Shown: piece by piece, positions 8,363 to 17,896 of the stretch
How the letters are laid out: each line of letters starts with the position of its first letter
Position numbering within the stretch: position 1 is the first letter of the stretch
Origin: Duganella sacchari
Lineage (GTDB): Bacteria; Pseudomonadota; Gammaproteobacteria; Burkholderiales; Burkholderiaceae_D
Length of the DNA stretch: 64,000 nt
Direction of reading: 5' to 3'
Assembly (NCBI RefSeq): GCF_900143065.1
Contig: NZ_FRCX01000006.1
Span: forward strand, 62,001 to 126,000
The notes under the pieces: generated by a model
What the model saw: the letters and a program-made list of their open reading frames with translations, nothing else
Told to the model about the DNA's origin: nothing
Databases searched by the model: none
Program-made: the position numbers and the translations under genes

Positions 8363-9837
8363 ATTTCATCTCCATGAATCTGGTGACGATGCTGTACCTG
8401 ATCGCATCGGTGTGCTTCATTCAGGCGCTGAAAGGGCTGTCGTCGCCCGCGACTGCGCGCCAGGGGAATGCGTTCGGCATGACCGGGATGGCGATTGCGT
8501 TTGTGACGACGATTGCACTGATCCTCAAGCTGCAATCGGAAGCCGCTGCGGCTGCGGCGGCAGGTACGGGTAGCGGCCTCGGTCTCGGCCTGGTGGCGCT
8601 GGGCGTGATCGTTGGCGGCGGCATTGGCGCGGTGCTGGCGAAGAAGGTCGAGATGACCAAGATGCCGGAACTGGTGGCGGCGATGCACTCGCTGATTGGC
8701 CTGGCTGCCGTGTGCATCGCGGTGGCGGCGGTGTCGGAGCCGCACGCATTTGGCATTGCCGCCATTGGCGAAGCACTGCCGACCGGTAACCGCATCGAGC
8801 TGTTCATCGGTACCTTTGTGGGCGCGATTACCTTCTCCGGTTCGGTGATTGCGTTCGGCAAGCTGTCGGGCAAATACAAGTTCCGCCTGTTCCAGGGCGC
8901 GCCGGTGAGTTTCGCCGGCCAGCACATGCTGAATCTGATCCTGGCGATCGTGATGGTCGGCCTGGGCCTGGCGTTTGTGGTGGCAGACGGTAATCAGCCG
9001 GCATGGGCGCCGTTCCTGATCATGACCGCGATTGCGTTTGTGCTGGGTGTGCTCATCATCATTCCGATTGGCGGCGCGGACATGCCGGTGGTGGTGTCGA
9101 TGCTGAACTCCTACTCCGGCTGGGCTGCGGCAGGTATCGGCTTCTCGCTGAATAACTCGATGCTGATTATTGCTGGCTCGCTGGTGGGATCGTCGGGCGC
9201 CATCCTGTCGTACATCATGTGCAAGGCGATGAACCGTTCGTTCTTCAACGTGATCCTGGGCGGCTTTGGCGGTGCGCCGACGGAGGTGGGTGCTGGCGGT
9301 GCGAAGGAGCAGCGGCCGGTCAAATCCGGTTCGGCGGATGATGCCTCGTTCATCATGGCGAATGCGGAAAGCGTCATCATCGTGCCGGGCTATGGTCTGG
9401 CCGTGGCGCGCGCGCAGCACTCGCTGAAAGAGCTGGTCGAGAAGCTGACGCACAAGGGTGTGACGGTGAAGTACGCGATCCACCCGGTTGCCGGCCGCAT
9501 GCCGGGCCACATGAACGTGCTGCTGGCGGAAGCGGAAGTGCCGTATGACCAGGTATTCGAGATGGAAGACATCAACGGCGAATTCGGCCAGACCGACGTG
9601 GTGCTGATTTTGGGCGCCAACGACGTGGTCAACCCGGCCGCCAAAGATCCGAAATCGCCGATCGCCGGCATGCCGATTCTGGAGGCATACAAGGCCAAGA
9701 GCATCATCGTCAACAAGCGCTCCATGGCTTCCGGCTATGCGGGCCTGGACAATGAGCTGTTCTACCAGCCCAACACCATGATGGTCTTCGGCGATGCCAA
9801 GAAGGTCATCGAGGATATGGTCAAGGCGGTGGAGTAA
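8359..9837 (+). CDS. pntB: NAD(P) transhydrogenase subunit beta
   Basis: The 492-residue protein combines about nine membrane helices (domain IIb, residues 1 to about 285) with the NADP(H)-binding domain III, recognised by IVPGYGLAVARAQ, the HPVAGRMPGHMNVLLAEA segment and GANDVVNP. The complex uses the proton gradient to make NADPH from NADH. Its last 17 bases overlap, tail to tail, the end of the J-like gene on the other strand. Confidence 0.96.
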   Translation: MNFISMNLVTMLYLIASVCFIQALKGLSSPATARQGNAFGMTGMAIAFVTTIALILKLQSEAAAAAAAGTGSGLGLGLVALGVIVGGGIGAVLAKKVEMTKMPELVAAMHSLIGLAAVCIAVAAVSEPHAFGIAAIGEALPTGNRIELFIGTFVGAITFSGSVIAFGKLSGKYKFRLFQGAPVSFAGQHMLNLILAIVMVGLGLAFVVADGNQPAWAPFLIMTAIAFVLGVLIIIPIGGADMPVVVSMLNSYSGWAAAGIGFSLNNSMLIIAGSLVGSSGAILSYIMCKAMNRSFFNVILGGFGGAPTEVGAGGAKEQRPVKSGSADDASFIMANAESVIIVPGYGLAVARAQHSLKELVEKLTHKGVTVKYAIHPVAGRMPGHMNVLLAEAEVPYDQVFEMEDINGEFGQTDVVLILGANDVVNPAAKDPKSPIAGMPILEAYKAKSIIVNKRSMASGYAGLDNELFYQPNTMMVFGDAKKVIEDMVKAVE

Positions 9838-10702
9838 TTATCACGGGGGCCTGTTGATGTGGCGAGCAATAGGCTATCCCGAATACAAACACCATCCACA
9901 TTGCCAGCACGATCAGGGATTTCATGGCAACTGAACGACGCGGTTCAGATTGTGATGCGGGCGGCGATGGCGGAGGGGCGTTCAGGCTCTCCGCCAGCCA
10001 GTAGCCGTATCTTTCAGTCTCCATCGTAATCTGCATCAGGGCCGGTGCTGCCTGATGCAGAAGCATCAATGGCATTCTGTGATAGTCCAATTCGTCGGGC
10101 GTGAGCGGCAGGCTATTTTGTAGCCGCATCATCGTCAGGCGCAGTTGATCGCGTTCCTGTGCTGGCAGTCCTTGCAGCAAACGCAGCTCTTTGAGTGCAA
10201 GATTGATCAGCTGACCGGCGTCACTGAACAGTGCCAGGTTGTTGGAGCTTGCCTCCCAGTTGAACACCAGCGTTGCCGCAAGAAACAGCGTCTCGTTCCC
10301 AGGCTGCCATCCGTCGGCAAGCATCTCGACCACCAAGCCTTCAAAGCAGTGGCGGCTTTCAATATTAATGAAAGCGTCGTCCTCTAGCGCCGACTGCAAT
10401 TCCAGCTCCCACGTAGTGAGGCCGGCGTTGTCGGCCATCCGGTGCTGGCACAGCGCCCAGGCCATTTGGGCGTGTTGCTGAGGGCTGATGTCGAGTACAG
10501 GCGGCTTGGTTGGTGGTGGTGCGGGTAATGGCGGCGTTACTGCGCCGTCACCAAGTGCACACTCATACGCCCAGCGGAGCTCCTGAAAACCCTGCGGGTC
10601 CTGCTCCTGATCGATTTTCTTGAGCTCACGCGCGTAGGCTTTGCGGATCTCGCGGGTCTCTGCGCCTGGGGCGAGACCCAGGCGCTCGTAGGCATCAAGC
10701 AT
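9821..10702 (-). CDS. J-domain-like membrane protein without the HPD motif
   Basis: The first 50 residues of this 293-residue protein look like a DnaJ domain (YERLGLAPGAETREIRKAYARELK), but the loop that should hold His-Pro-Asp reads IDQEQDP, so classic DnaK ATPase stimulation is unlikely. A Pro-rich linker follows, then an uncharacterised helical middle and one transmembrane helix near residues 263-280 with a short Pro-rich end. Similar HPD-less J-like proteins occur in many beta- and gammaproteobacteria with unknown roles. The 3' end overlaps pntB by 17 bp in convergent orientation. Confidence 0.75.
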   Translation of the reverse strand: MLDAYERLGLAPGAETREIRKAYARELKKIDQEQDPQGFQELRWAYECALGDGAVTPPLPAPPPTKPPVLDISPQQHAQMAWALCQHRMADNAGLTTWELELQSALEDDAFINIESRHCFEGLVVEMLADGWQPGNETLFLAATLVFNWEASSNNLALFSDAGQLINLALKELRLLQGLPAQERDQLRLTMMRLQNSLPLTPDELDYHRMPLMLLHQAAPALMQITMETERYGYWLAESLNAPPPSPPASQSEPRRSVAMKSLIVLAMWMVFVFGIAYCSPHQQAPVIITPPP

Positions 10703-10705
10703 GCG

Positions 10706-11845
10706 TTAACGGCGGCCGTACATCATCAGTTCAGCCAGCAGGCTGCGGGCGGGGCTGATGATGTCGATGGCGGCGAGCGAGAGGCCGAGCACGGCCTGCG
10801 CAGGCGAGTCGTTGGCGAAGATGCGGGCCATGGTGTCGGTGATGCGTACGGTAGTGCTGCGGTCGCGCTGGCGTTGCGTGGTGAACTGCGACAGCATCTC
10901 CGGTGTGGCGCCTTGCGCCAGCAGGCGTGCCAGCACGGTCACGTCACGCAGGCCGAGATTCAAACCCTGGCCCGCCACCGGGTGCAGCGTCTGCGCGGCG
11001 TTGCCGATGGCGACGGTGCGCGCGGTGCTGCGTGGGTCGGCGTTCAATCCAAGCGGGAAGGCCAGACGCGGCGTGGCGTGCGTGAAACGGCCCACGCGTT
11101 CGCCGAATGCTGCGCCCAGTGCCTGCAGGAAGTCGGCGTCGTTCAGCGCTTGCAATGTGTTGGCGGTTTCAGGGCGTACGCACCAGACCAGCGAGTATTC
11201 GTCGTCCTGCGGCAGCAATGCCAGCGGACCTTGCTCGGTAAAGCGTTCGTAGGCACGGTGTGGCGGCGGTGTGCTGCTGCGCACCTGCGCGATGATGGCG
11301 GTTTGCCCGTAGTCGCGATGTGTGGCGCGGGTTTGCTGTTCGTTGAACAGGCCGCCCTCCGCCTGCACCAGGATCCCGGCACGCAGCGTTTTCGGTGCGC
11401 CTTCGGAATCGAGGATCAGCGTGACGCCATCGGCTGCTTCGTCCAGTGTTAGTACGCGGGCAGGGCGCAGCGAGATGATGCCCGCCCGCGCGCACACGGC
11501 GCCGAGTGCGCTGACGATATCACCGTAGCGTGTGACGTAGCCCAGCGCGGGCAGGTCGTAGTCTTTGCGGTCTATCATGCTGCGGCCAAACTGGCCACGG
11601 CGCGAGACGTGAATCTGTTCGATGGCGGTGGCCGCAGCAGGCCAAGCGCCGATTTCTTCCATGATCTGGCGGCTGCCCCACGACAGCGCCAGCGAGCGCG
11701 GGTCCTTGCTGGCCTGGTCCAGCGTCTTGGCATCGATCAGCGCGATGCGCTGTGCGGGCATGCCGCGTTTGACCAGCAGTGCCGCCAGCGCCATGCCGGC
11801 CGGACCAGCGCCACAGATGGCGATGTCGTAATCAAGTTCAGTCAT
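10706..11845 (-). CDS. ubiH: UbiH/UbiF/VisC family FAD-dependent monooxygenase (probably ubiquinone hydroxylase UbiH)
   Basis: The 379-residue flavoprotein has the N-terminal FAD motif ICGAGPAGMALA, a mid-protein AEGG segment and the diagnostic GNAAQTLHPVAGQGLNLGLRD motif of the ubiquinone-hydroxylase family. These enzymes use O2 and FAD to hydroxylate the benzene ring of ubiquinone precursors at the membrane. UbiH is favoured over UbiI/UbiF because the gene follows pepP directly with an 8-nt overlap, the same order as in E. coli, but the ring position hydroxylated cannot be read from sequence. Confidence 0.82.
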   Translation of the reverse strand: MTELDYDIAICGAGPAGMALAALLVKRGMPAQRIALIDAKTLDQASKDPRSLALSWGSRQIMEEIGAWPAAATAIEQIHVSRRGQFGRSMIDRKDYDLPALGYVTRYGDIVSALGAVCARAGIISLRPARVLTLDEAADGVTLILDSEGAPKTLRAGILVQAEGGLFNEQQTRATHRDYGQTAIIAQVRSSTPPPHRAYERFTEQGPLALLPQDDEYSLVWCVRPETANTLQALNDADFLQALGAAFGERVGRFTHATPRLAFPLGLNADPRSTARTVAIGNAAQTLHPVAGQGLNLGLRDVTVLARLLAQGATPEMLSQFTTQRQRDRSTTVRITDTMARIFANDSPAQAVLGLSLAAIDIISPARSLLAELMMYGRR

Positions 11846-13175
11846 GCTGCATTAATTCTTCAATCTCGGCCACGGTCTTGGGCGCGGCGGCGCTCAGGAT
11901 GGTGTGGCCGTCAGCAGTCACCAGCACATCGTCTTCGATGCGGATGCCGATGTTCCAATATTCTTCCGGCACGCCTTCCGCCGGACGCACGTAGATGCCG
12001 GGTTCCACCGTTACCACCATGCCCGCCTGCAGCGCGCGCGATGGCTTGTCGGCGTGCGTCACATCGCGGTACTGGCCGACATCGTGCACGTCCATGCCCA
12101 GCCAGTGGCCGGTGCCGTGCATGTAGAACTGCAGGTAGGTCTTGCTGGCGATGACCTCATCCAGCGTGCCTTTCAGCAGGCCCAGATCCAGCATGCCTTG
12201 CGCCAGCACCTGTACCGCCGCTTCGTGCGCGCCGGAGTAAGGCAGGCCCGGTGCGATGGCGTTCAGCGCGGCGGCTTGCGCGGCCAGCACCAGTTCATAC
12301 AGGCGCTTTTGCGGTGCGCTGAAACGGCCGTTGACGGGGAAGGTGCGCGTGATGTCGGAGGCATAGCCATCCAGCTCGCAGCCGGCGTCGATGAGTACCA
12401 GATCGCCGTCGCGCGTCTGCGCGTTATTGGCGCTGTAGTGCAGCACGCAGGCATTGGCGCCCGTGGCGACAATGGAGGTGTAGGCCGGCGCCTGCGCGCC
12501 ATTGCGGCGGAATTCGTACAGCAGCTCCGCTTCCAGTTCGTATTCATGTACGCCAGCGCGGGCGGCGCGCATGGCGCGGATGTGGGCTGCGGCCGAGATG
12601 CTGGCGGCGCGCTGCATGATGGCCTGTTCGTCTGCGTCTTTCAGCAGGCGCATTTCGTCCAGCAGCGGCAGCAGATCGACGGTGCCGGCGGGCGGCGTGA
12701 CGCCGGTGCGCGACTTGGCGCGTACGGCCGACAGCCAGCCGGCCACGCGTGCATCGAGCTTGCCACCCAGCGGGTAGTACAGCGCTGGCACGTTGGACAA
12801 CAGCGTGGCCATTTCTTCGTCCAGCGAGTCAATGGTGTGCGCGGCGTCGAAGCCGAAGGCCTCGCGTGCACCGTCCGGACCATAGCGGTAGCCGTCCCAG
12901 ATTTCGCGGTCGAGATTTTTCGGGCGGCAGAACAGGATCGCGCGCGCGGGCGCGTCACCTTGCGCGGCGACCAGCACCAGCGTGGCTTCCGGTTCGGTAA
13001 AGCCGGTCAGGTAGTAGAAATAGCTGTCGTGGCGATACAGGTAATCGCTGTCGCTGTTGCGCGCGACTTCCGGTGCGGTGGCCAGCACCGCCACGGCGCC
13101 CGCAGGCATCTGCGCCAGCACGCGTGCGCGTCGCGACGCGTAGCGTGCTGCCTCGGGCGGCGAGAGCGCATCCAT
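11838..13175 (-). CDS. pepP: Xaa-Pro aminopeptidase (aminopeptidase P)
   Basis: This 445-residue cytosolic metallopeptidase removes N-terminal residues before proline. An N-terminal AMP_N domain (SDYLYRHDSYFYYLTGF) precedes the pita-bread fold. The dimanganese ligands are visible as two Asp in IDAGCELDGYASDITRTF, the His in HGTGHWLGMDVHD, Glu in VEPGIY and Glu in IRIEDD. The start at 13175 is chosen because the AMP_N domain begins there and it overlaps the murU stop as TAATG; the open frame upstream is a shadow of murU. It overlaps ubiH by 8 nt downstream. Confidence 0.94.
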   Translation of the reverse strand: MDALSPPEAARYASRRARVLAQMPAGAVAVLATAPEVARNSDSDYLYRHDSYFYYLTGFTEPEATLVLVAAQGDAPARAILFCRPKNLDREIWDGYRYGPDGAREAFGFDAAHTIDSLDEEMATLLSNVPALYYPLGGKLDARVAGWLSAVRAKSRTGVTPPAGTVDLLPLLDEMRLLKDADEQAIMQRAASISAAAHIRAMRAARAGVHEYELEAELLYEFRRNGAQAPAYTSIVATGANACVLHYSANNAQTRDGDLVLIDAGCELDGYASDITRTFPVNGRFSAPQKRLYELVLAAQAAALNAIAPGLPYSGAHEAAVQVLAQGMLDLGLLKGTLDEVIASKTYLQFYMHGTGHWLGMDVHDVGQYRDVTHADKPSRALQAGMVVTVEPGIYVRPAEGVPEEYWNIGIRIEDDVLVTADGHTILSAAAPKTVAEIEELMQHD

Positions 13176-13909
13176 TACTGCACACCCTTGCTGGCCGGCG
13201 CCAACGTGGCCAGCGGCGCGTTCAGCAGGTCGAGCTGCTGCACGGTGCCGACGTTGTGCCACACGCCTTCGTAGACTTCGCCGCCGACCTGCTTCTTGTC
13301 CGCGTACTCGCGGATCAGCGGGCCAAGCTTGGCGTAGTCGCCGGAGGCGATGCGGTCGAACATCTCCATGCGGTACACGCCGATATTCCCGAAGGTCCAT
13401 TTTGGCGAACCCTCGTTGGTCAGCGAGTACATGGTCATGCCGAAGTCGCCGTCGGGATGCCAGTCCGGATTCGGCACCATATACAGCCAGCAGATGTCGC
13501 GCTTGTCGGCCGCGTAAGGATTGCCCCACATATCCTTGTCGTGCAGGACGTCCTTGACCTGTTCAAAATCGAAGTAGGGCACGTAGATGTCGCCCGACAC
13601 CGCCACAAACGGCGCATCGCCCAGCAGTTCGCGCGCCTTGGCGATGCCGCCGGCGGTTTCCAGCGCCTGCTCTTCGTGCGAGTACATCAGCTTTGCGCCG
13701 AACTGGCTGCCGTCGCCCAGCGTCTGCTCAATCTGCTCGCCCAGGTGGGCGTGATTGATGACGATTTCCGTGATGCCGGCCTTGACCAGGTTCAGTATGT
13801 GCCAGACGATCAGCGGACGGCCGCGGACTTTCAGCAGCGGCTTGGGCGTGGTGTCGGTCAGGGGACGCATACGTTCGCCGCGTCCGGCGGCGAAGATCAT
13901 CGCTTTCAT
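13175..13909 (-). CDS. murU: N-acetylmuramate alpha-1-phosphate uridylyltransferase MurU
   Basis: The 244-residue nucleotidyltransferase has the LAAGRGERMRPLT-type P-loop (here FAAGRGERMRPLTD), PKPLL, and the SGDIYV metal site. Its partner amgK lies 10 nt upstream, so this is very likely MurU, which makes UDP-MurNAc from MurNAc-1-phosphate in the fosfomycin-bypassing peptidoglycan recycling route known from Pseudomonas. Without that neighbour it could be called a generic sugar-phosphate nucleotidyltransferase. The stop overlaps the pepP start by one base. Confidence 0.9.
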   Translation of the reverse strand: MKAMIFAAGRGERMRPLTDTTPKPLLKVRGRPLIVWHILNLVKAGITEIVINHAHLGEQIEQTLGDGSQFGAKLMYSHEEQALETAGGIAKARELLGDAPFVAVSGDIYVPYFDFEQVKDVLHDKDMWGNPYAADKRDICWLYMVPNPDWHPDGDFGMTMYSLTNEGSPKWTFGNIGVYRMEMFDRIASGDYAKLGPLIREYADKKQVGGEVYEGVWHNVGTVQQLDLLNAPLATLAPASKGVQ

Positions 13910-13919
13910 GCGCCGGTCC

Positions 13920-14963
13920 TCAGAAGGTGTAGCCGACTTGCGGCTGATTGTCTTCCAGCAGATCCAGCAAACGCAGCAGCGGCTTCAGATCTTTGTAGCG
14001 GCTGGCGGTCTTGCGCACGTATTCCATCACGGTCGGCAGGTCTTCCAGGTACTGCGCCTTGCCGTCACGGTAGTTCAGGCGGCAGAACAGGCCGAGGATT
14101 TTCAGGTGGCGCTGCAGCGCCGCGTATTCGAAGTCCTTGTAGAAGGCGTCGATGTCCTGGTTGACCGGCAGGCCGACCGACTTGGCGTGCTGCCAGTAGC
14201 GGATCACCCAGTCCAGCACCATTTCTTCGTCCCACGACACGTAGGCGTCGCGCAGCAGCGAGGCCAGGTCGTAGGCCATCGGCCCCCACAGCGCGTCCTG
14301 GAAGTCCAGCACGCCCGGATTGTTCGCATCGACCACCATCAGGTTACGCGAATGGAAATCGCGGTGGATGAACACCTGCGCCTGCGCCGTGACGTTGGCC
14401 AAAATGGCCTCGAACACGCCTTGCAGCTCGGCGGCCTGCTTGTCGGTGAGCGTGGCTTTCAGGTGATGGCCGATGTACCACTCGGGGAACAGGTTCATTT
14501 CGCGCAGCAGGAAGGCGCGGTCGTATTCCGGCAGGATGCCGGGCTGGCTGGTCATCTGGAACTTGACCAGCGCTTCCAGCGCTTCGGCGTACATGGTCGA
14601 GGCGTTGTCGTGGTCCAGCACGGACAGGTAGGTGGTATTGCCCAGGTCCGACAGCAGCATCAGGCCCGCTTCGTAATCGGTGGCGATGATGCGCGGCACG
14701 GCGACGCCGGCATGTGTGAGCATTTCGTCAACTTTGACAAAGCCCAGCACATTTTCGCGCTCGGGCGGCGCGTCCATGGCGATCAGGGTGTGGCCCAGGG
14801 CGGCCTGCTGTTCCGGCAAAACATTGACACGGAAATAACGGCGGAAACTGGCGTCCGCCGAGGCGGGGCGCAAACTGTCGACGTCCACGACGTTCAGGCC
14901 ACGCAGCCACGTGACCAGCAGTTCCAGACGTGTATCGGAAGTTAAATTCTGTAATAAAGACAT
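13920..14963 (-). CDS. amgK: N-acetylmuramate/N-acetylglucosamine anomeric kinase AmgK
   Basis: This 347-residue protein belongs to the aminoglycoside-phosphotransferase (APH) fold. The catalytic HRDFHSRNLM loop and the metal-binding LDFQDALWGP segment are both intact. With murU next to it, the role is phosphorylation of MurNAc (and GlcNAc) at C1 during cell-wall recycling. It is the first gene of the minus-strand amgK-murU-pepP-ubiH series and is divergent from lptD. The shared promoter region is interrupted by a group II intron beginning 57 bp upstream of its start. Confidence 0.9.
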   Translation of the reverse strand: MSLLQNLTSDTRLELLVTWLRGLNVVDVDSLRPASADASFRRYFRVNVLPEQQAALGHTLIAMDAPPERENVLGFVKVDEMLTHAGVAVPRIIATDYEAGLMLLSDLGNTTYLSVLDHDNASTMYAEALEALVKFQMTSQPGILPEYDRAFLLREMNLFPEWYIGHHLKATLTDKQAAELQGVFEAILANVTAQAQVFIHRDFHSRNLMVVDANNPGVLDFQDALWGPMAYDLASLLRDAYVSWDEEMVLDWVIRYWQHAKSVGLPVNQDIDAFYKDFEYAALQRHLKILGLFCRLNYRDGKAQYLEDLPTVMEYVRKTASRYKDLKPLLRLLDLLEDNQPQVGYTF

Positions 14964-15004
14964 TGAAGCATGCCGAGGAAACCGGCGTCAGGTGAAGATT
15001 CCCA

Positions 15005-15010
15005 TATAAT
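15005..15010 (+). promoter_or_regulatory. Possible -10 box upstream of lptD, beside the intron 5' end
   Basis: TATAAT matches the sigma-70 -10 consensus exactly and points toward lptD, but no good -35 box is seen 16-18 nt upstream. If it is used, transcription would begin about 3-6 bases before the intron, leaving a very short 5' exon. It is therefore uncertain whether it drives lptD, the intron, or nothing. Confidence 0.35.
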
Positions 15011-16103
15011 AAGGGATTCAGTGCGACACGTAGTCGCTAAATAGCTGCCGTCGAGGTAGCATGTTCAAGCAATATACCCACAAAAATGCGCTAAGTCCTT
15101 GAATTTCGAAGGATGTTAGCGTGGGCTGTGTAACTCCGTCCATCGGAATCCTTACAGTCTATCTTCAATTCCCACCCATTCAATTTCGCCCGACAACGTC
15201 TATGCACAGGTTTTCCTGTCGCTTACACGTCTGCACGTCGAAATATTGGCCCAAAAAGCCAATGGGTGTTGCTATTTTGCGACGACACGAAAAGAACTTT
15301 CGTTGAATCTGGATGACTCGTTCGCGAGTCATCATGGCAAGCCAGAAATGGCGTTGAAGTCATCGAGCTGGAATTATTGCTGCGAACGGGGCGCAAGCTC
15401 TGAGATGTCTTGTCGTACCCTGAATATCAGGTGCTACGACCGGGCGTACGACCACCCGTCACCTATTCGAACATGCGTCACTGGCAACGGTGGGGTGTGA
15501 AGCTTCGAAGACAATGTACCCCCGTGTAGCTACGGCATCCCGCTCATGCGAATGATCGGGATGGAGACTGCCAGCAGCAAGGCGGTTCAGGGGCTAGGTG
15601 AGTGCTGCAAGGGTAATGTAATGTGAACTGCCGTTTGAACCCTCGTAAATATTGATGGGCCTAAGCTGCTGCAAGGCCTTAACCAAACGGTGCCGTGGTA
15701 GGACATTCTTGTTGAATCTGGGAATGCGTCGTCATTACAACCACCGGGGGATAGGCAGACCCTAAACAGTCAAGCGCAATGCAAGATCTGCGTTGGCATC
15801 TCAGGGAACGTGGTAAGCCTGATTCTCTGCCCTGGGCTCGGCATCTTCGAGCCACAAGGCAGGCGAACCGCAAGGGGAGCTGTTGGAGGAGCAGGTATGG
15901 GAGGATGGAAAAAGCGAATGCCAGGCTGTAACGGCTTGGATAGGGATTCAAGATTTGTCCCGCCGCGAAAGCGGGCAGACTTCCATCTGGTGAAATAGTC
16001 GTCAAACGGCTGTATAGACAATCAATCGCCCCGAAGGGATGTACACGATCCCTTCGGGGAAAGTTGCGTCCTCGGAAAGGCTTTCACTTACGAGGTTTCA
16101 GCA

Positions 16104-17804
16104 ATGAGAGTAATTGAACAACAGTTCGATTCTGCGTCCTCGCGCGTACCGACCGAATGGAGCGCCATCAATTGGCGCAAAGTTCAGAGGAACGTGAGGG
16201 TCATGCAGCATCGTCTAGCGAAGGCAACGTCGGAAGGCAACTGGCGCAGGGTGAAATCTTTGCAAAGGTGGCTGACCCACTCGTTTTGCGCCAAGGCATT
16301 GGCCGTAAAACGAGTGACAGAAAATCAAGGAAGGCGCACCGCAGGAGTGGACCGGCAACTTTGGGAAACTCCGCAACATAAGCATGCGGCAATAGCGAAC
16401 CTCGAAAAATCCCGGTATCGACCTCTGCCATTAAGGAGGGTCAATATCCCCAAGCCGAATGGGAAGTTACGCCCCTTGGGCATACCCACCATGCGAGACA
16501 GGGCCATGCAAGCGCTTCATCTGCTGGCACTCGATCCGGTCTTGGAGACGGTTAGCGACCAGAATTCTTACGGGTTCAGGAAAAGTCGTGCAACCGCCGA
16601 CGCAATGTCTCAAATCTTCATCAGGTTGTCCCGCAAGGGCTCGGCCGAGTGGGTGTTAGACGCGGACATTGAAGGGTTTTTCGATAACATCAACCACGAC
16701 TGGATGATTGACAACATCCACATGGATAAGTTGATCTTAAAGAAATGGCTGAAATCCGGAGTAGTGGATGGTAAGCAATTGCAAGCAACCACAGCCGGAA
16801 CGCCGCAGGGAGGTATCATCAGTCCTGCGTTGGCAAATTGGACATTAAATGGTCTTGAGGCTGACCTCATTGCGCATCTTGATGCGAAATGGGGTGTGGC
16901 TAAAGCCAAGAAACTCAAAGTCGGCGTAATACGATATGCGGATGATTTCGTCATCACCGGGGCTTCACAAGAGCTGCTGGCGAACGAGATTCAACCTTGG
17001 GTAGAGGAATTCCTTGCCTTGAGGGGGCTACGCTTAGCAAAAGCCAAAACCAAAATCGTACACATCGACGACGGGTTTGATTTCCTGGGGTGGAATTTCC
17101 GGAAGTACTCGGGGACGCTGCTCATCAAGCCGAGTAAGAAGAATGTGAAAGCATTTTATGAAAAGCTCAGGGCCGCCATTAGTGACAATCTCGGTGCAAC
17201 GCAGGAGAACATGATACGCCTGCTTAATCCGATGCTACGTGGGTGGGCGCAATATCACTCCCCTGTAGTTGCCAAACAAGCGTTCTCTCGCATGGAGTCG
17301 TTGATTTTCTGGCGACTTATGCGGTGGGCAAAACGCCGGCACCCAACCAAGCGCGCGGATTGGATACGCAAGAAATATTGGCGCTCAATCGGCAATAGGA
17401 ACTGGGTGTTTGCATGCGAAGTTGCAACAGAGCAAGGCGGTAAGGCAATCATGGACCTGTACTCGCTCGCGAGCACAGCCATTGAGCGGCACACGAAAAT
17501 CAAAGGGGCGTTTAACCCCTATGATCCGGCTTGGGAAATGTATGGCGAGGCATTGCGGAAGGAGCGCATGGTAAAAAACATGCGTTACCGGAAGGAATGG
17601 ATCACCCTCTATGTGGATCAGCGCGGTAAGTGCGCGTTATGCGGTAATGAGATGGACTTTGACACCGGATGGCACGATCACCATATAGAATATCGTATGG
17701 TGGGCGGGTCCGATGCCTTGGGAAATCGAGTATTATTGCACCCTAATTGCCACTCGCAGGTGCACCAACGTGGGTTGAAAGTAACGAAGCCGGTTCCTGT
17801 TTAG
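16104..17804 (+). CDS. ltrA: Group II intron-encoded reverse transcriptase/maturase with HNH endonuclease
   Basis: This 566-residue protein has the RT palm with the catalytic YADD (IRYADDFVITG, near residue 278), upstream RT blocks (PNGKLRPLGIP, GTPQGGIISPALAN), a maturase X domain, and a C-terminal HNH nuclease with CALC, DHHIEY and NCHSQVH. Such proteins bind the intron RNA to aid splicing, nick the target DNA and reverse-transcribe the intron. No frameshift or stop interrupts it. It sits in the domain IV loop, and its base composition is visibly less GC-rich than the flanking lptD and amgK genes, as expected for a recent arrival. Confidence 0.95.
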   Translation: MRVIEQQFDSASSRVPTEWSAINWRKVQRNVRVMQHRLAKATSEGNWRRVKSLQRWLTHSFCAKALAVKRVTENQGRRTAGVDRQLWETPQHKHAAIANLEKSRYRPLPLRRVNIPKPNGKLRPLGIPTMRDRAMQALHLLALDPVLETVSDQNSYGFRKSRATADAMSQIFIRLSRKGSAEWVLDADIEGFFDNINHDWMIDNIHMDKLILKKWLKSGVVDGKQLQATTAGTPQGGIISPALANWTLNGLEADLIAHLDAKWGVAKAKKLKVGVIRYADDFVITGASQELLANEIQPWVEEFLALRGLRLAKAKTKIVHIDDGFDFLGWNFRKYSGTLLIKPSKKNVKAFYEKLRAAISDNLGATQENMIRLLNPMLRGWAQYHSPVVAKQAFSRMESLIFWRLMRWAKRRHPTKRADWIRKKYWRSIGNRNWVFACEVATEQGGKAIMDLYSLASTAIERHTKIKGAFNPYDPAWEMYGEALRKERMVKNMRYRKEWITLYVDQRGKCALCGNEMDFDTGWHDHHIEYRMVGGSDALGNRVLLHPNCHSQVHQRGLKVTKPVPV

Positions 17805-17821
17805 GAACTTTTATTTAGCTC

Positions 17822-17896
17822 GAGCCGTGTGCGGTGAAAGTCGCACGCACGGTTCCTAGGGGGGAGGATTCCAGTAATGGAGTCTTCCTACCCTCC
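17822..17896 (+). ncRNA. Group II intron catalytic domain V and branch-point domain VI
   Basis: Domain V spans 17822-17855 with a GAGCCGU...ACGGUUC stem, GAAA tetraloop and the internal bulge seen in nearly all bacterial introns. Domain VI (about 17859-17896) pairs a G-rich 5' arm with UCUUCC-A-CCCUCC; the unpaired A at 17890 is the predicted branch nucleotide. Confidence 0.88.

Noticed and set aside
13176..13529. N-terminal extension of the pepP frame
   Set aside because: It is antisense-free but overlaps murU in another frame and lies before the conserved AMP_N start; TAATG coupling supports 13175.
15121..15500. Two short open frames (61 and 84 codons) in the left part of the intron
   Set aside because: They overlap structured intron RNA (EBS1 candidate, hairpin), lack ribosome sites and have no recognisable sequence.
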